From Paenibacillus xylanexedens (GTDB lineage: Bacteria; Bacillota; Bacilli; Paenibacillales; Paenibacillaceae), in assembly GCF_017874615.1 (NCBI RefSeq), contig NZ_JAGIKV010000001.1, positions 420,824 through 484,823 of the forward strand: a stretch of DNA of 64,000 nt. The letters run 5' to 3'. A program made the translations under genes and the position numbers. Position 1 is the stretch's first letter; each line of letters starts with the position of its first letter. Positions 16,787 through 25,016 of the stretch are shown in pieces. Under the pieces are notes generated by a model that did not search any database, had not been told where the DNA came from, and was given only the letters and a program-made list of their open reading frames with translations.

Positions 16787-16825
16787 ATTTTTCTGAGATG
16801 CATTTCAACGTAGTTCCTCCTCTCA
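16785..16825 (-). other. conserved ribosome-site-like block and 7-codon frame, unit B
   Basis: Minus strand TGAGAGGAGGAA (16814-16825), 7-nt gap, TTG, then MKCISEK and TAA (16785-16787). It matches unit A in spacing and length. A minus-strand promoter TTGCCA-16 nt-TATTAT lies upstream near 16,850-16,880. Confidence 0.4.
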
Positions 16826-17026
16826 TGTTATATACATGGTAGCACAGGTTCAATAATATGCGGTAATACTTTCGTGGCAATTTTTTTTAATAATTATTCC
16901 GCCTACTCCAGTGAACAAATTTATCGTATCACAGGAAGCTGTCACTACAAAGTTTTCAGACAATAAATATAATGATAACTAAAATAATTAAAAATAATGC
17001 TTTTTCACAAATTGTTATCCAATTAA

Positions 17027-17674
17027 TCAATTAGCTTCACGATTTCGCTGTTCATCGCCCAAATACTTACCGTAAATGGTCTGTGAAATGGAGAAATCAA
17101 GTCTGAACTTATCTGCCATTGTCATCAAGTTTACTGTATCATCCAAAATTTCTTGTCTTGCGATCAACATTTCAGGAGTCATTTGTTCTTTTTTGATTAG
17201 TTTTGGATGACCGAACTTTGTAGATACCGCTTTGTTTGTGATTGTGTTTGCTTTGGCAAAATTCGGAACCTTGGGATCTCTAAGGTTATCACACAACCTT
17301 TTCATCGCCTCTTTTTGATGATCCTTATCAAGGGTGCGGAATATTTGGAATCCTTCCAATCCAGAATTCTTTCGCAATTGTTTGAGCAATGATTTGACCC
17401 ACTTCTTGAATTCCCTAGCCTCCTGTCTTTCGCTGTTAAAGATCGCTTCATATATTCCAGTCTCCGAGATCACAGTCATTCTTTGTCTTCTGCCTATGCT
17501 ATCCGTTAAGTGGATAGCATCCTTCTCGTCTGTATCAATCAACCTTACCATGTGAGGCGCAATAGAATAACCGAGTGCTTTGGCTACGTCTTTAGCAACT
17601 GCCCACCAATCGTCTGTTGTCATCTCTACAAAACGAATGTCATTCCCCATCCAACTCTCTACACGAATATTCAT
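17027..17674 (-). CDS. BRO-N antirepressor-like protein
   Basis: 215 residues. The N-terminal half (NDIRFVEMTTDDWWAVAKDVAKALGY... through YEAIFNSERQEAREFKKWV) is the BRO-N domain common in phage antirepressors. The C-terminal half is basic and helical (GHPKLIKKEQMTPEML) and matches no domain I know. Such proteins bind DNA or repressors and favour lytic genes. It is downstream of a small Cro-like gene on the same strand, forming a second switch separate from the main immunity region. A good ribosome site, AAGGAGGA, precedes the ATG. Confidence 0.85.
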   Translation of the reverse strand: MNIRVESWMGNDIRFVEMTTDDWWAVAKDVAKALGYSIAPHMVRLIDTDEKDAIHLTDSIGRRQRMTVISETGIYEAIFNSERQEAREFKKWVKSLLKQLRKNSGLEGFQIFRTLDKDHQKEAMKRLCDNLRDPKVPNFAKANTITNKAVSTKFGHPKLIKKEQMTPEMLIARQEILDDTVNLMTMADKFRLDFSISQTIYGKYLGDEQRNREAN

Positions 17675-17737
17675 CGCAAATCCTCCTTGTAATTCATGAT
17701 TTACATTTGATACAATGAAACAAAATGGATAGTTTAA

Positions 17738-17950
17738 TCAGCTTGCCTTTGCATCGTCCAGCAGGTCATCGATGTAGTTTAGGTTGAATACCTGAACCAA
17801 CTGCTTGGCAACATCAACCGTAAGCCTACGCTCTCCACGCTCTATCTTGGAGTAGTTCACCGAACTCATGTCCAACTGTTCAGCAACTTCCTTCTGACTG
17901 AGGAACATCTGTCTGCGGATCATTTCAAGCTTAGTTTTTGGAGTAGCCAT
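17738..17950 (-). CDS. Cro-like XRE helix-turn-helix protein, second switch
   Basis: 70 residues from MATPKTKLEMIRRQMFLSQ; AAAGGATGTG upstream supports this start. HTH core QKEVAEQLDMSSVNYSKIERGERRL. It is divergent from the repressor-like gene at 18,047. A leftward promoter TTGACT-17 nt-TATATT lies in the shared 96-bp region. Confidence 0.85.
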   Translation of the reverse strand: MATPKTKLEMIRRQMFLSQKEVAEQLDMSSVNYSKIERGERRLTVDVAKQLVQVFNLNYIDDLLDDAKAS

Positions 17951-17962
17951 TCTGTTTATCAC

Positions 17963-18046
17963 ATCCTTTCAAAGTACCCTTTTCGGATACTATATGAATA
18001 ATATATATCCATTATGTTTCATAGTCAATAACTTGGAGGAATTATT
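17963..18046. promoter_or_regulatory. divergent operator/promoter region of the second switch
   Basis: It contains the inverted repeat AGTACCC-TTTTC-GGATACT, an imperfect operator candidate, and a leftward promoter (TTGACT, 17 nt, TATATT). GGAGGAATTATT just before 18,047 serves the rightward TTG start. Confidence 0.5.
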
Positions 18047-18481
18047 TTGGATATTTTTTCCGCACGCCTAAAATGGTTAAGAGAAATGTATGGTTTCGTT
18101 CAAAAAGATATGGCCGATATGGTAGGGATGTCGCCTCAAGGTTACGGTAAGATTGAAAATGGACAAAGAGAACCAAATCTTGAGACTCTTGCCAAGCTGC
18201 CAGAACTTTTGGGAGAATCGTTAGATTTCCTGCTTGGTGTGACTGACGACACCAGAAAAATAAAACGGGTAAAGGAAGATATAGAGCTATATAAGAATAG
18301 TGTTGAGTTCGCCCAAGAAATGATTGCAAACACAAACGATCAAGTCGCACTTGCTCAATATCAGAAAAACCTCAACATGTATGCTAAGAAACTTGAGGAT
18401 TCTAAGATTATATTGAAGAATCTGATTCAACAAGTTCCCTGGTATGGAATAGAAAGACCATTTTGGAAAGATGAAAATTAG
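18047..18481 (+). CDS. XRE-family repressor-like protein, second switch (TTG start)
   Basis: 144 residues. TTG start 5 nt after GGAGGAATT. The N-terminal HTH (LKWLREMYGFVQKDMADMVGMSPQGYGKIENGQREPN) and LLGVTDD are typical of CI-like phage repressors. A coiled coil of about 50 residues follows and takes the place of a peptidase domain, so RecA-driven self-cleavage is not expected. It is encoded rightward against the surrounding late genes, so it may be expressed in the lysogen. Confidence 0.85.
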   Translation: MDIFSARLKWLREMYGFVQKDMADMVGMSPQGYGKIENGQREPNLETLAKLPELLGESLDFLLGVTDDTRKIKRVKEDIELYKNSVEFAQEMIANTNDQVALAQYQKNLNMYAKKLEDSKIILKNLIQQVPWYGIERPFWKDEN

Positions 18482-18506
18482 AAAAGTATTGTCAATACTT
18501 TTTTTT
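18482..18506 (+). terminator. terminator after the second-switch repressor
   Basis: AAAGTATT-GTC-AATACTTT followed by TTTTT immediately after the stop codon. Confidence 0.9.
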
Positions 18507-18860
18507 AAAACCAGCTAAAGCTGAATAAAATACTGATTAAAGGGTGTATGCATTTGTTACACCCTTCTTTCCCATGTCTACATATTGGGATTTTCTAACT
18601 TCATAAATCACACTAACCCAACATATTGTGTTTGTAAAGTGGGACACAGCGTGCTTTAGCAACCCCTCAAGCCAGGAATCCGCAAGGGAAAAGGATTCGA
18701 AGATTTGAAGATTTTTCTCAAACTTTCCGACCCTACGTTTGAACCGGACATCGGATGGATGTAAAAACGGACTCTATCGGCACCCCAGTATTCTGTTTCT
18801 ATACTAAAATGTATTTCCAGAGATTCAGGATTTTAAACGTCTAATTTGATTTTCTAATAC
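18507..18860. other. non-coding stretch in the accessory island
   Basis: No convincing ORF. A further hairpin AAGGGTGTA / TACACCCTT (18540-18566) could be a second rightward terminator. The segment 18,600-18,830 shows no tRNA fold and no promoter that I trust. Confidence 0.5.
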
Positions 18861-18889
18861 AAAAGGACTCCTCAAACTGAGGGGTCCTC
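18861..18889 (-). terminator. terminator ending the tail operon
   Basis: Minus-strand AGGACCCCTCA-GTT-TGAGGAGTCCT followed by TTTTG. It separates the tail genes from the island, so the ejection genes to the left need their own promoter or readthrough. Confidence 0.85.
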
Positions 18890-19018
18890 TTCTCAATTCA
18901 TTATGCAGTGTACCACCAACGAGTATTTGGATAAAATCAAATCACTGAAAAATTTATCTTTGTACCTCTCAACATACTGTAACCCAAGATTCTACGTTTG
19001 TTCAGTGGTTTCAAAAAA

Positions 19019-19525
19019 TTATTTCAACGCAGCCAGTTGAGCTTCGAGTTTCGCGTTTCCTTCATCCAAAGTTTTAATGTTCGATTTGTAGCTTTCGATT
19101 GCCGCGAGATAAAATTCTTTTTCAGCTTGGGTGGTTAACCCTTCAATAATCTTTTCGTTGTACACAATTTTGTCTTCGTAAACTTTTCTTGCCTCATTAT
19201 TAGACTTAATACGTTCCTCAATCTTTGCCTTTTGTTCTTCCACGCTCTGCCCCTTTCCAGGAGTGGTCGCAGACACCTTCTCGTCCAGGATAATCTTCTT
19301 GTTCTGCATGCTCACGTCATAACCAGCAGCTTCACCAATCGCACGAACTGGCGCGTAGCTTTTGCCATCAACGATGATTGCAGTATCCAAAGCCTGTCCA
19401 TTAAGCTCCACGGCTGCTTCTCCCTGAATCTTTTTGCCTACCAATGACTTAATATCATCTGCAAAAGCTGTGGCGGAAAGGACGAATACGGCACCTGCAA
19501 GGAATCCAGCAATATATTTTTTCAT
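19019..19525 (-). CDS. exported stalk-domain protein
   Basis: 168 residues. Signal peptide MKKYIAGFLAGAVFVLSATAFA, then a copper-amine-oxidase-N-like stalk domain (DTAIIVDGKSYAPVRAIGEAAGYDV) and a C-terminal coiled coil. Such proteins are frequent in Paenibacillus and their phages. Being exported, it might alter the host surface. It follows the tail fibre gene and precedes a terminator. Role unknown. Confidence 0.8.
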   Translation of the reverse strand: MKKYIAGFLAGAVFVLSATAFADDIKSLVGKKIQGEAAVELNGQALDTAIIVDGKSYAPVRAIGEAAGYDVSMQNKKIILDEKVSATTPGKGQSVEEQKAKIEERIKSNNEARKVYEDKIVYNEKIIEGLTTQAEKEFYLAAIESYKSNIKTLDEGNAKLEAQLAALK

Positions 19526-19615
19526 GTCAAATCTCCCTTATACCATTTTTCACCAATATACCACAGCTTTCGCGGACCGTTAATGTAAAATCTAACGAGC
19601 CCAACTTTGGGCCGG

Positions 19616-20347
19616 TTAACTTCCTTCCTCTAACGCTTCGATCCGGTCGAAGATTTCTCTTAATTCGTCTCCAAGCGTGCGGCCTATACCAATGCTGTAT
19701 AGTTTGTCCCAGCTATCAAATGTAACTGATCCTGTTGGAGACATTCTTATATCTCCTCCATTAGACATTACATCCATACTTCCTAGACTCGTTATCTCAG
19801 GTACGCCGGAAGATACATTTATCTTTAATCTATCAGCTCCGTTCAACTTGAAGTCAAGAGACGGCACACCTGCGTAATTCGGGTTTACAGCGATAAAGTT
19901 ATTACTATCGGTATAGGCAGCGAACACATTCCCTGTAGCGCTCATCTCACAACGCGGGAAGGCGTTACGTCTCGTCGCAATATAACTTCCGAATATCTCA
20001 ACAGACTCAATCAACCCAGCTACGATATGCCCCAGGTTCGCGCTGATGGCTGATAGCTCACCAACATCGATCTTGTCGGCTACCACTGCGCCTGCTTGGA
20101 TCTTCTCTGTCGTGATTGATCCGGCTTGCAACTTCTCGGTGGTGATCGACTCCGCCTTAATATTACGCGCCTCGATCCCCTCAGCTCGGATGTTGTTCAC
20201 GTCCAGCGTACCGTTGATCATGAAATCGATATCCTGTAGGCTACGTGCGATTTTGTTGATGTTGTCTTTCAGATAAGCGTTCACTCCCCCAAAATCCTGA
20301 AACGTTGGAGGGTTTCGGAATGCTGGTGCTACATCTTGAATTCCCAT
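19616..20347 (-). CDS. tail fibre / minor structural protein
   Basis: 243 residues. The middle holds pentapeptide-like coiled repeats (AESITTEKLQAGSITTEKIQ and on to ADKIDVGELSAI) typical of Gram-positive phage tail proteins that form trimeric stalks. It ends in a helix REIFDRIEALEEGS. Start supported by AAGGAGGTACT. It lies after the hub gene with 9 nt between. Confidence 0.75.
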   Translation of the reverse strand: MGIQDVAPAFRNPPTFQDFGGVNAYLKDNINKIARSLQDIDFMINGTLDVNNIRAEGIEARNIKAESITTEKLQAGSITTEKIQAGAVVADKIDVGELSAISANLGHIVAGLIESVEIFGSYIATRRNAFPRCEMSATGNVFAAYTDSNNFIAVNPNYAGVPSLDFKLNGADRLKINVSSGVPEITSLGSMDVMSNGGDIRMSPTGSVTFDSWDKLYSIGIGRTLGDELREIFDRIEALEEGS

Positions 20348-20356
20348 AGTACCTCC

Positions 20357-21754
20357 TTAATAGAGCGGTAGTTGCCGCACCTGACGTGTGATCTCGTGCA
20401 GTCGAATGTAACCCGTACCCTCCAGCTTGATCCGGACTGTATTCTCCAACACAAACTTTCGGACTGGTATAATGATCCGTTGTGATACCGCAGACGATGA
20501 AGTGATCGTACTGACCAAGTCCCAGCTTTCTCCTGACTTTTGATTGGATAGGCTGATGTTCAGCACACTACCAACGGACATTTCCGCAATGATCCACATC
20601 TTCAACCATCGTTGCCGCTGTGCAATGGATTGATTGGTGAACGGTTTGGTCACGGCTTTCCATGCAATTGGGCTTGCGATATCCACCGTGCCACCCAGCT
20701 TCAGCACTTGACCCGTAGCTGTACCGATGTACAAGTCTTGTCCGATGGATGCATAGCAAGTGGGTACTGGTGTAACCCAGCGTGTCCATGTTCCAATGCG
20801 CGGATCATACACCAGCGTTTCTCCGCTTTGTGTGCTGAAGTATAACCGTATCCCGTCTGATCCTGACGCACTTGCTGTGCTGACATTGGGATAGAATGTT
20901 TTGATTGCCTCGCTGAACCCTTTGTCCGGCAATGCAGCAGCTGAGTATTCGTAGATACCCGACTTATGCATGAAACGTAGTGCACCTTCACGTGCGGTGA
21001 CTGCGTTATTGTTGGCTACACCTTCGTCGTCGGTAACCACGCGGCTGTTGAAGTCAGATGGCTGACCACCCATAAGCAAATGAATGGATGATGGCATGCC
21101 GATGGTCAAGCGGTACAGGCTACCGGACAGCATGTTGATGTCCTCACCGTGCGATGACTCAATCGTTTTTCGGTAACTGTCCTGCTGGTTACCTGCGAAT
21201 GCGTTCCAGTTCTCCGGTTGATCCAACGCAGATGACCATAGCTCGTTCCCTACGGCGCACCATAGCCTGTTTTGGTACGTGGTGATGTATTTACCATTCG
21301 ACGGTGCGCCACTCAATACAGACACCGTAGAGCCGTTGTACTTACGCATCGAATCTACGCCATTGCACCCGATTAGATTTACGCCACCCAGGTTACCGTC
21401 AAAGTTGGTGAATGACCATTCGGCCGAGGTGTTCAGGCCACTGGCAAGTGTTGTCCAAGCGTTTCCTATTAACCTCCTCCATGTCCCATCATTGAACACG
21501 ACATGCAGCTCTTGACCACGCCATACGCCCATGCCCAAAACACGGGTACCGAACACGCCTTGCATGGCGTAACCCGGCCTTGTGGAGATCGCCGGGTAGT
21601 CATCGGTTGTCAGGTTCTGCATCTCAGTGAAGTACGTGTCTTCAATGGAGTACGGATCAAACGTGTTCAGTCCACGAAACTCTCGAATCGGGATCGGCTG
21701 CATCATACCTTCCAGTGGCTGATTCTGAGACGTCTTATATTGTACGGGCCTCAT
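20357..21754 (-). CDS. tail hub / DNA-stabilisation-like beta-propeller protein
   Basis: 465 residues from the ATG at 21752-21754, which overlaps the previous stop as ATGA; the longer frame is rejected. Repeated Gly/Trp segments (MGVWRGQELHVVFNDGTWRR, LWSSALDQPENWN, LVYDPRIGTWTRW) indicate a beta-propeller, comparable to P22 gp10 or podovirus nozzle proteins that plug the portal. RPVQYKTSQ and MQPIPIREFRGLNTFDP at the N-terminus resemble hub starts. Assignment by fold logic and position. Confidence 0.65.
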   Translation of the reverse strand: MRPVQYKTSQNQPLEGMMQPIPIREFRGLNTFDPYSIEDTYFTEMQNLTTDDYPAISTRPGYAMQGVFGTRVLGMGVWRGQELHVVFNDGTWRRLIGNAWTTLASGLNTSAEWSFTNFDGNLGGVNLIGCNGVDSMRKYNGSTVSVLSGAPSNGKYITTYQNRLWCAVGNELWSSALDQPENWNAFAGNQQDSYRKTIESSHGEDINMLSGSLYRLTIGMPSSIHLLMGGQPSDFNSRVVTDDEGVANNNAVTAREGALRFMHKSGIYEYSAAALPDKGFSEAIKTFYPNVSTASASGSDGIRLYFSTQSGETLVYDPRIGTWTRWVTPVPTCYASIGQDLYIGTATGQVLKLGGTVDIASPIAWKAVTKPFTNQSIAQRQRWLKMWIIAEMSVGSVLNISLSNQKSGESWDLVSTITSSSAVSQRIIIPVRKFVLENTVRIKLEGTGYIRLHEITRQVRQLPLY

Positions 21755-22308
21755 TGACTTGCACCCGCTTGATAATTCTGCGCCGCCACATTCCACGCTG
21801 CCTTGTACTGGTTCTCGTAGTTCGATGCCTTCACGCTGTCGTCCTGGCTGTTTGCAAGCATTGCCGCCAGTGCAGGGATAAACGTCCAGTGATACTCCTC
21901 GGGCGCATCCGGTGACACTGTGAGTGCGGTAGACAGGAACGTTGTTGTGGCGATTCGATGGTAACGCAAAAAGCCTCTTAGATCAGCATAAGGGGCTGGG
22001 TAAATCGATATGGTTTTGGTTGTGTCGTCGTATGCAAATGCGTTCTGGTACGGTGTTATGTCTTCGCGGTCCATACTGCGGTACTGCGATGGGCCGATCA
22101 GCACCATGTCAATATTCTTCTGCCTTACGTCCGCTGGCAGTGGGTAGTCGGTCTGTCCAGCCACACAATCAAACTGCGCAACCTTTGGAATCTTGACCAC
22201 ATTGAAGAAGTCCTGATTGATCGCGTTCAGCCAGATGACTTTGTCGGCCACAGGAACATCGTTGGGCACCAGCATATTTGCTTCTGAAATGATATCAGAT
22301 AAGTTCAT
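21751..22308 (-). CDS. head-tail adaptor-like protein (second copy type)
   Basis: 185 residues, helical, with LPADVRQKNIDMVLI and EYHWTFIPALAAMLANSQDD near the end. The arrangement of helices around a small beta core, with a Tyr-rich domain in between, recalls the gp4/gp6-like adaptors below the portal. The 25,017 gene has the same overall plan, so one could be the adaptor and the other a tail completion protein. Ends with ATGA overlap to the hub. Confidence 0.55.
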   Translation of the reverse strand: MNLSDIISEANMLVPNDVPVADKVIWLNAINQDFFNVVKIPKVAQFDCVAGQTDYPLPADVRQKNIDMVLIGPSQYRSMDREDITPYQNAFAYDDTTKTISIYPAPYADLRGFLRYHRIATTTFLSTALTVSPDAPEEYHWTFIPALAAMLANSQDDSVKASNYENQYKAAWNVAAQNYQAGASQ

Positions 22309-22312
22309 GGGT

Positions 22313-22456
22313 TCACACCTCTTCTGTAATCAGGTGTTCGTATCCCTCAGCAATCAGATAAGTGTCAATGCCGGGTTTCAGGTCTGGCCTGCGTGATAAC
22401 ACATAGTCGTAAGTATACGCCTTGTCGATGATACGTTGACCCATATACGCTCCCAT
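22313..22456 (-). CDS. small phage protein (47 aa)
   Basis: MGAYMGQRIIDKAYTYDYVL then PDLKPGIDTYLIAEGYEHLI. It starts with a TAATG overlap at the end of the previous gene, and its stop lies 4 nt before the adaptor-like gene, indicating translational coupling. The tight packing supports it being real. Function unknown. Confidence 0.7.
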   Translation of the reverse strand: MGAYMGQRIIDKAYTYDYVLSRRPDLKPGIDTYLIAEGYEHLITEEV

Positions 22457-22731
22457 TACAGCATTCCTCCCATAACAAGGTCGTCAATGGCTTGTTGCAT
22501 GAGCTGTTGGTTTCTCTGTAGCTCCTCAATAGCTTGTGTTACATCATTGGGGTCTTTTGGTTTCAACGATTCGTCAATCTCGAATGTTGTCCCATTCCAG
22601 CGGTAATACCCTGCGTTTATGCCAGCAGGAAGGTGGGTCATGTCCAACTCAACCTCTGTGTATCCTTCGTGCGGGTACGTTATGGCATCACGGATGATAT
22701 TGTCCGAATCCAGTTGAAAGTAAAATTTCAT
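22456..22731 (-). CDS. tail fibre-associated protein, possible fibre chaperone
   Basis: 91 residues (MKFYFQLDSDNIIRDAITYP start, site GGAGGTAGATACC). GYYRWNGTTFEID followed by a coiled C-terminus (QAIEELQRNQQLMQQAIDDL) resembles XkdW-like proteins found directly after fibre genes. Its ribosome site lies within the end of the fibre gene. Confidence 0.65.
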   Translation of the reverse strand: MKFYFQLDSDNIIRDAITYPHEGYTEVELDMTHLPAGINAGYYRWNGTTFEIDESLKPKDPNDVTQAIEELQRNQQLMQQAIDDLVMGGML

Positions 22732-22736
22732 GGTAT

Positions 22737-25013
22737 CTACCTCCATATTAAGATTGCATCTTTAGAATCGTTTGCCACACCTGCAGACAAAGCATATCCC
22801 AATGATGCTACTTGCCTTACATCAGCAATTGCATTGGTGCTCTTATACGCCTTCAGTTTAAAATCGTATATTGTGATATAAGGCGTTGCTGTATAAGTAA
22901 CAGCAATATTGCTTGTTGAAAACGCCACGCACAATCCATTCCCAGTTGGCAGAGTAGTAGGATTCAGAATTTTATCCAATACATCATCCGTTTGTCGATA
23001 AAAAGATATATACGGACTGCCAACATGAGCAACTGCAAGTATACTGCCGTCTCGGCTATAAGATATTGTTTCAACAGAGCCCGGCGGCAAGGTGGTTGGA
23101 TCGCTAATTTTAGTAAATACATCTCCCGCAACTTTATAGACCATAAAATAAGGAGAGGCCTGAAATGATAGTGCTAAGTATTTTCCGTCTTGACGAAAAG
23201 CACTAGATGTTGCAACTGATGCTGGCAATGAACCTGGGTCGCTAATTTTCGTAAATACATCACCTGAGCGACTGTAGATTGTAATAAACGATCCGTTAGT
23301 GTGCCCTACGATTAGTTTAGAGTCATCAGGACTAAAAACAACGGAATATCCAGAAGCTGCAGGCAACACAGATGGGTCAGCTAACTTGGTAAACGTATCT
23401 CCTGAACGCTTGTAAATGGTCACATACGGAGTTGTAAAGTGAGCGACTGCCATATATGTACCGCTTTGACTAAACGCCACCTTTCTTGCATTGCCTGTTG
23501 GCAAACTGGATGGGTTAGCCAATTTGGTGAATGTATCCCCTGAACGCTTGTATATTGTTACATAAGGTGACGTTGAGTGTGCAACAGCTAAGTAGGTGCC
23601 GTCCACGCTAAATGAAACGCCATAGGAATCACCCGTAGGTAACGTTGTGGGATTAGTCAGTTTTGTGTACACTCCGCCTGAAAGTTTATAAATATTGATA
23701 TATGGGCTTGAATTTTGTACAGCAACCATATAAACACCATCTGTTGAGTATGCAACAGCTCTTGGTGCAGATGTGGGTTTATCTGGAACAATGTCAACGG
23801 CATCCCCTACCGCGGATTGCAAATAGATAGGATCGTTTGCAGCAATTGCTTCAGCATATACAACCGACTGCTGTAGCTGCCCGTTAATGTCCACCTCCCC
23901 TCCACCACTATCTGCTAAAAAATCCGTCCCTACTTTGCGGAACGTGTATGGCTTTCCTATAAGCAGATCACCAGCAGCATAGGCTGTGCCATCCTGTTTT
24001 TTAAGCGGCGTCGCACCTAAACCGTTAATATTCAATGTCGGCCCAGCAGCATTTGTTATATGCGGCACAATTGTGATCCCAAACCCATCAGGCAATGTTG
24101 TTGGAACAGGATCTAGTGTCACTACATAAGCCGATGATGTTCCCGATGTTGCGGCGTATCCTGGTTGACGGATGTAGTTCGCAGTGGCGTTTGCCAAAGC
24201 TTGATTTACCTCAGCGCTAACCTCTGCTGTAACACCATCCGTATATTCATTTGCCGATATCAGCGCCGCATCCGCTTTGTTCTGCGCTCCTGCCTTCGTT
24301 TCACCTTCAATCCGTACAAACTGAGCATCCGCGCCACTCATCAAACCAGCGTTGCCATTGGTTACTGCGTTAGGAATAACGTCTGTACCACCTGTGATGT
24401 GTGAAGAAGCATGCGCACCTGGTGTCGCAGACCCTGTTGCTGTGACGGTCACCTGTTTGTTTGCTGGGTTCGTCGTAATGGTGATCCCTGTTCCGCCAGT
24501 GAACTGCAACGTGTCTGTTTTGTTTGTAGCCAGTACATTGTTTACTCCGGCGAAAGCGTTCTGGTTAGCTTCAGCGCCTGCCTGTACCCCGTCCAGTTTC
24601 CCCTTGTCCGCTGCTGCCATAAGTCCATCCGTTGATGGTGTCGCCAAGGCTCCGGTGGCTTTGCTATTCCAATCCGCTTTTTCAGCGTCTGTCACGAACC
24701 GGTTGCCCGAGTCCTGAGCGATAATGGATGGTGGATGTGTAGCAGGGTGAATATAATTGTTTGCTCCTGGAGCCACACCATCAAGTTTAGTTTTATCTGC
24801 ACCAGTCATGAATCCAGCCGCGCCACCAGCAACCACAATGGCATGAGCTGCACCACCAGTGCCAATATGTGCGTTCAAGTTTACATCAGAGTAATCTTTT
24901 GCAGCTTGTTCTGCTGCATTTGCCTTTTCCTGCGCACCAGCTGGCGTTTCCCACTGTGACTGGGCTTCTGCCGTGATATCTTCACTTGTATTCCGCCATG
25001 GGAATCTACTCAT
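22737..25013 (-). CDS. tail fibre with C-terminal seven-fold propeller repeat
   Basis: 758 residues. The N-terminal half has fibre motifs (ADKTKLDGVAPGANNYIHPATH, AAADKGKLDGVQAGAEANQN, HASSHITGGTDVIP) typical of head-proximal fibre stalks. The C-terminal 330 residues contain seven repeats of about 46 residues. The repeat core is LPTG-...-FS-DGTYLAVAH-SPYVTIYKRSGDTFTKL, matching a seven-bladed beta-propeller. That domain is the likely receptor-binding part. Blades two and three are almost identical, suggesting recent duplication or exchange. Confidence 0.8.
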   Translation of the reverse strand: MSRFPWRNTSEDITAEAQSQWETPAGAQEKANAAEQAAKDYSDVNLNAHIGTGGAAHAIVVAGGAAGFMTGADKTKLDGVAPGANNYIHPATHPPSIIAQDSGNRFVTDAEKADWNSKATGALATPSTDGLMAAADKGKLDGVQAGAEANQNAFAGVNNVLATNKTDTLQFTGGTGITITTNPANKQVTVTATGSATPGAHASSHITGGTDVIPNAVTNGNAGLMSGADAQFVRIEGETKAGAQNKADAALISANEYTDGVTAEVSAEVNQALANATANYIRQPGYAATSGTSSAYVVTLDPVPTTLPDGFGITIVPHITNAAGPTLNINGLGATPLKKQDGTAYAAGDLLIGKPYTFRKVGTDFLADSGGGEVDINGQLQQSVVYAEAIAANDPIYLQSAVGDAVDIVPDKPTSAPRAVAYSTDGVYMVAVQNSSPYINIYKLSGGVYTKLTNPTTLPTGDSYGVSFSVDGTYLAVAHSTSPYVTIYKRSGDTFTKLANPSSLPTGNARKVAFSQSGTYMAVAHFTTPYVTIYKRSGDTFTKLADPSVLPAASGYSVVFSPDDSKLIVGHTNGSFITIYSRSGDVFTKISDPGSLPASVATSSAFRQDGKYLALSFQASPYFMVYKVAGDVFTKISDPTTLPPGSVETISYSRDGSILAVAHVGSPYISFYRQTDDVLDKILNPTTLPTGNGLCVAFSTSNIAVTYTATPYITIYDFKLKAYKSTNAIADVRQVASLGYALSAGVANDSKDAILIWR

Positions 25014-25016
25014 GCC

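Noticed and set aside
18600..18830. Possible tRNA or structured RNA in the island gap
   Set aside because: T-loop-like GTTTGAACC is present, but no acceptor or anticodon stems pair and no terminator follows.
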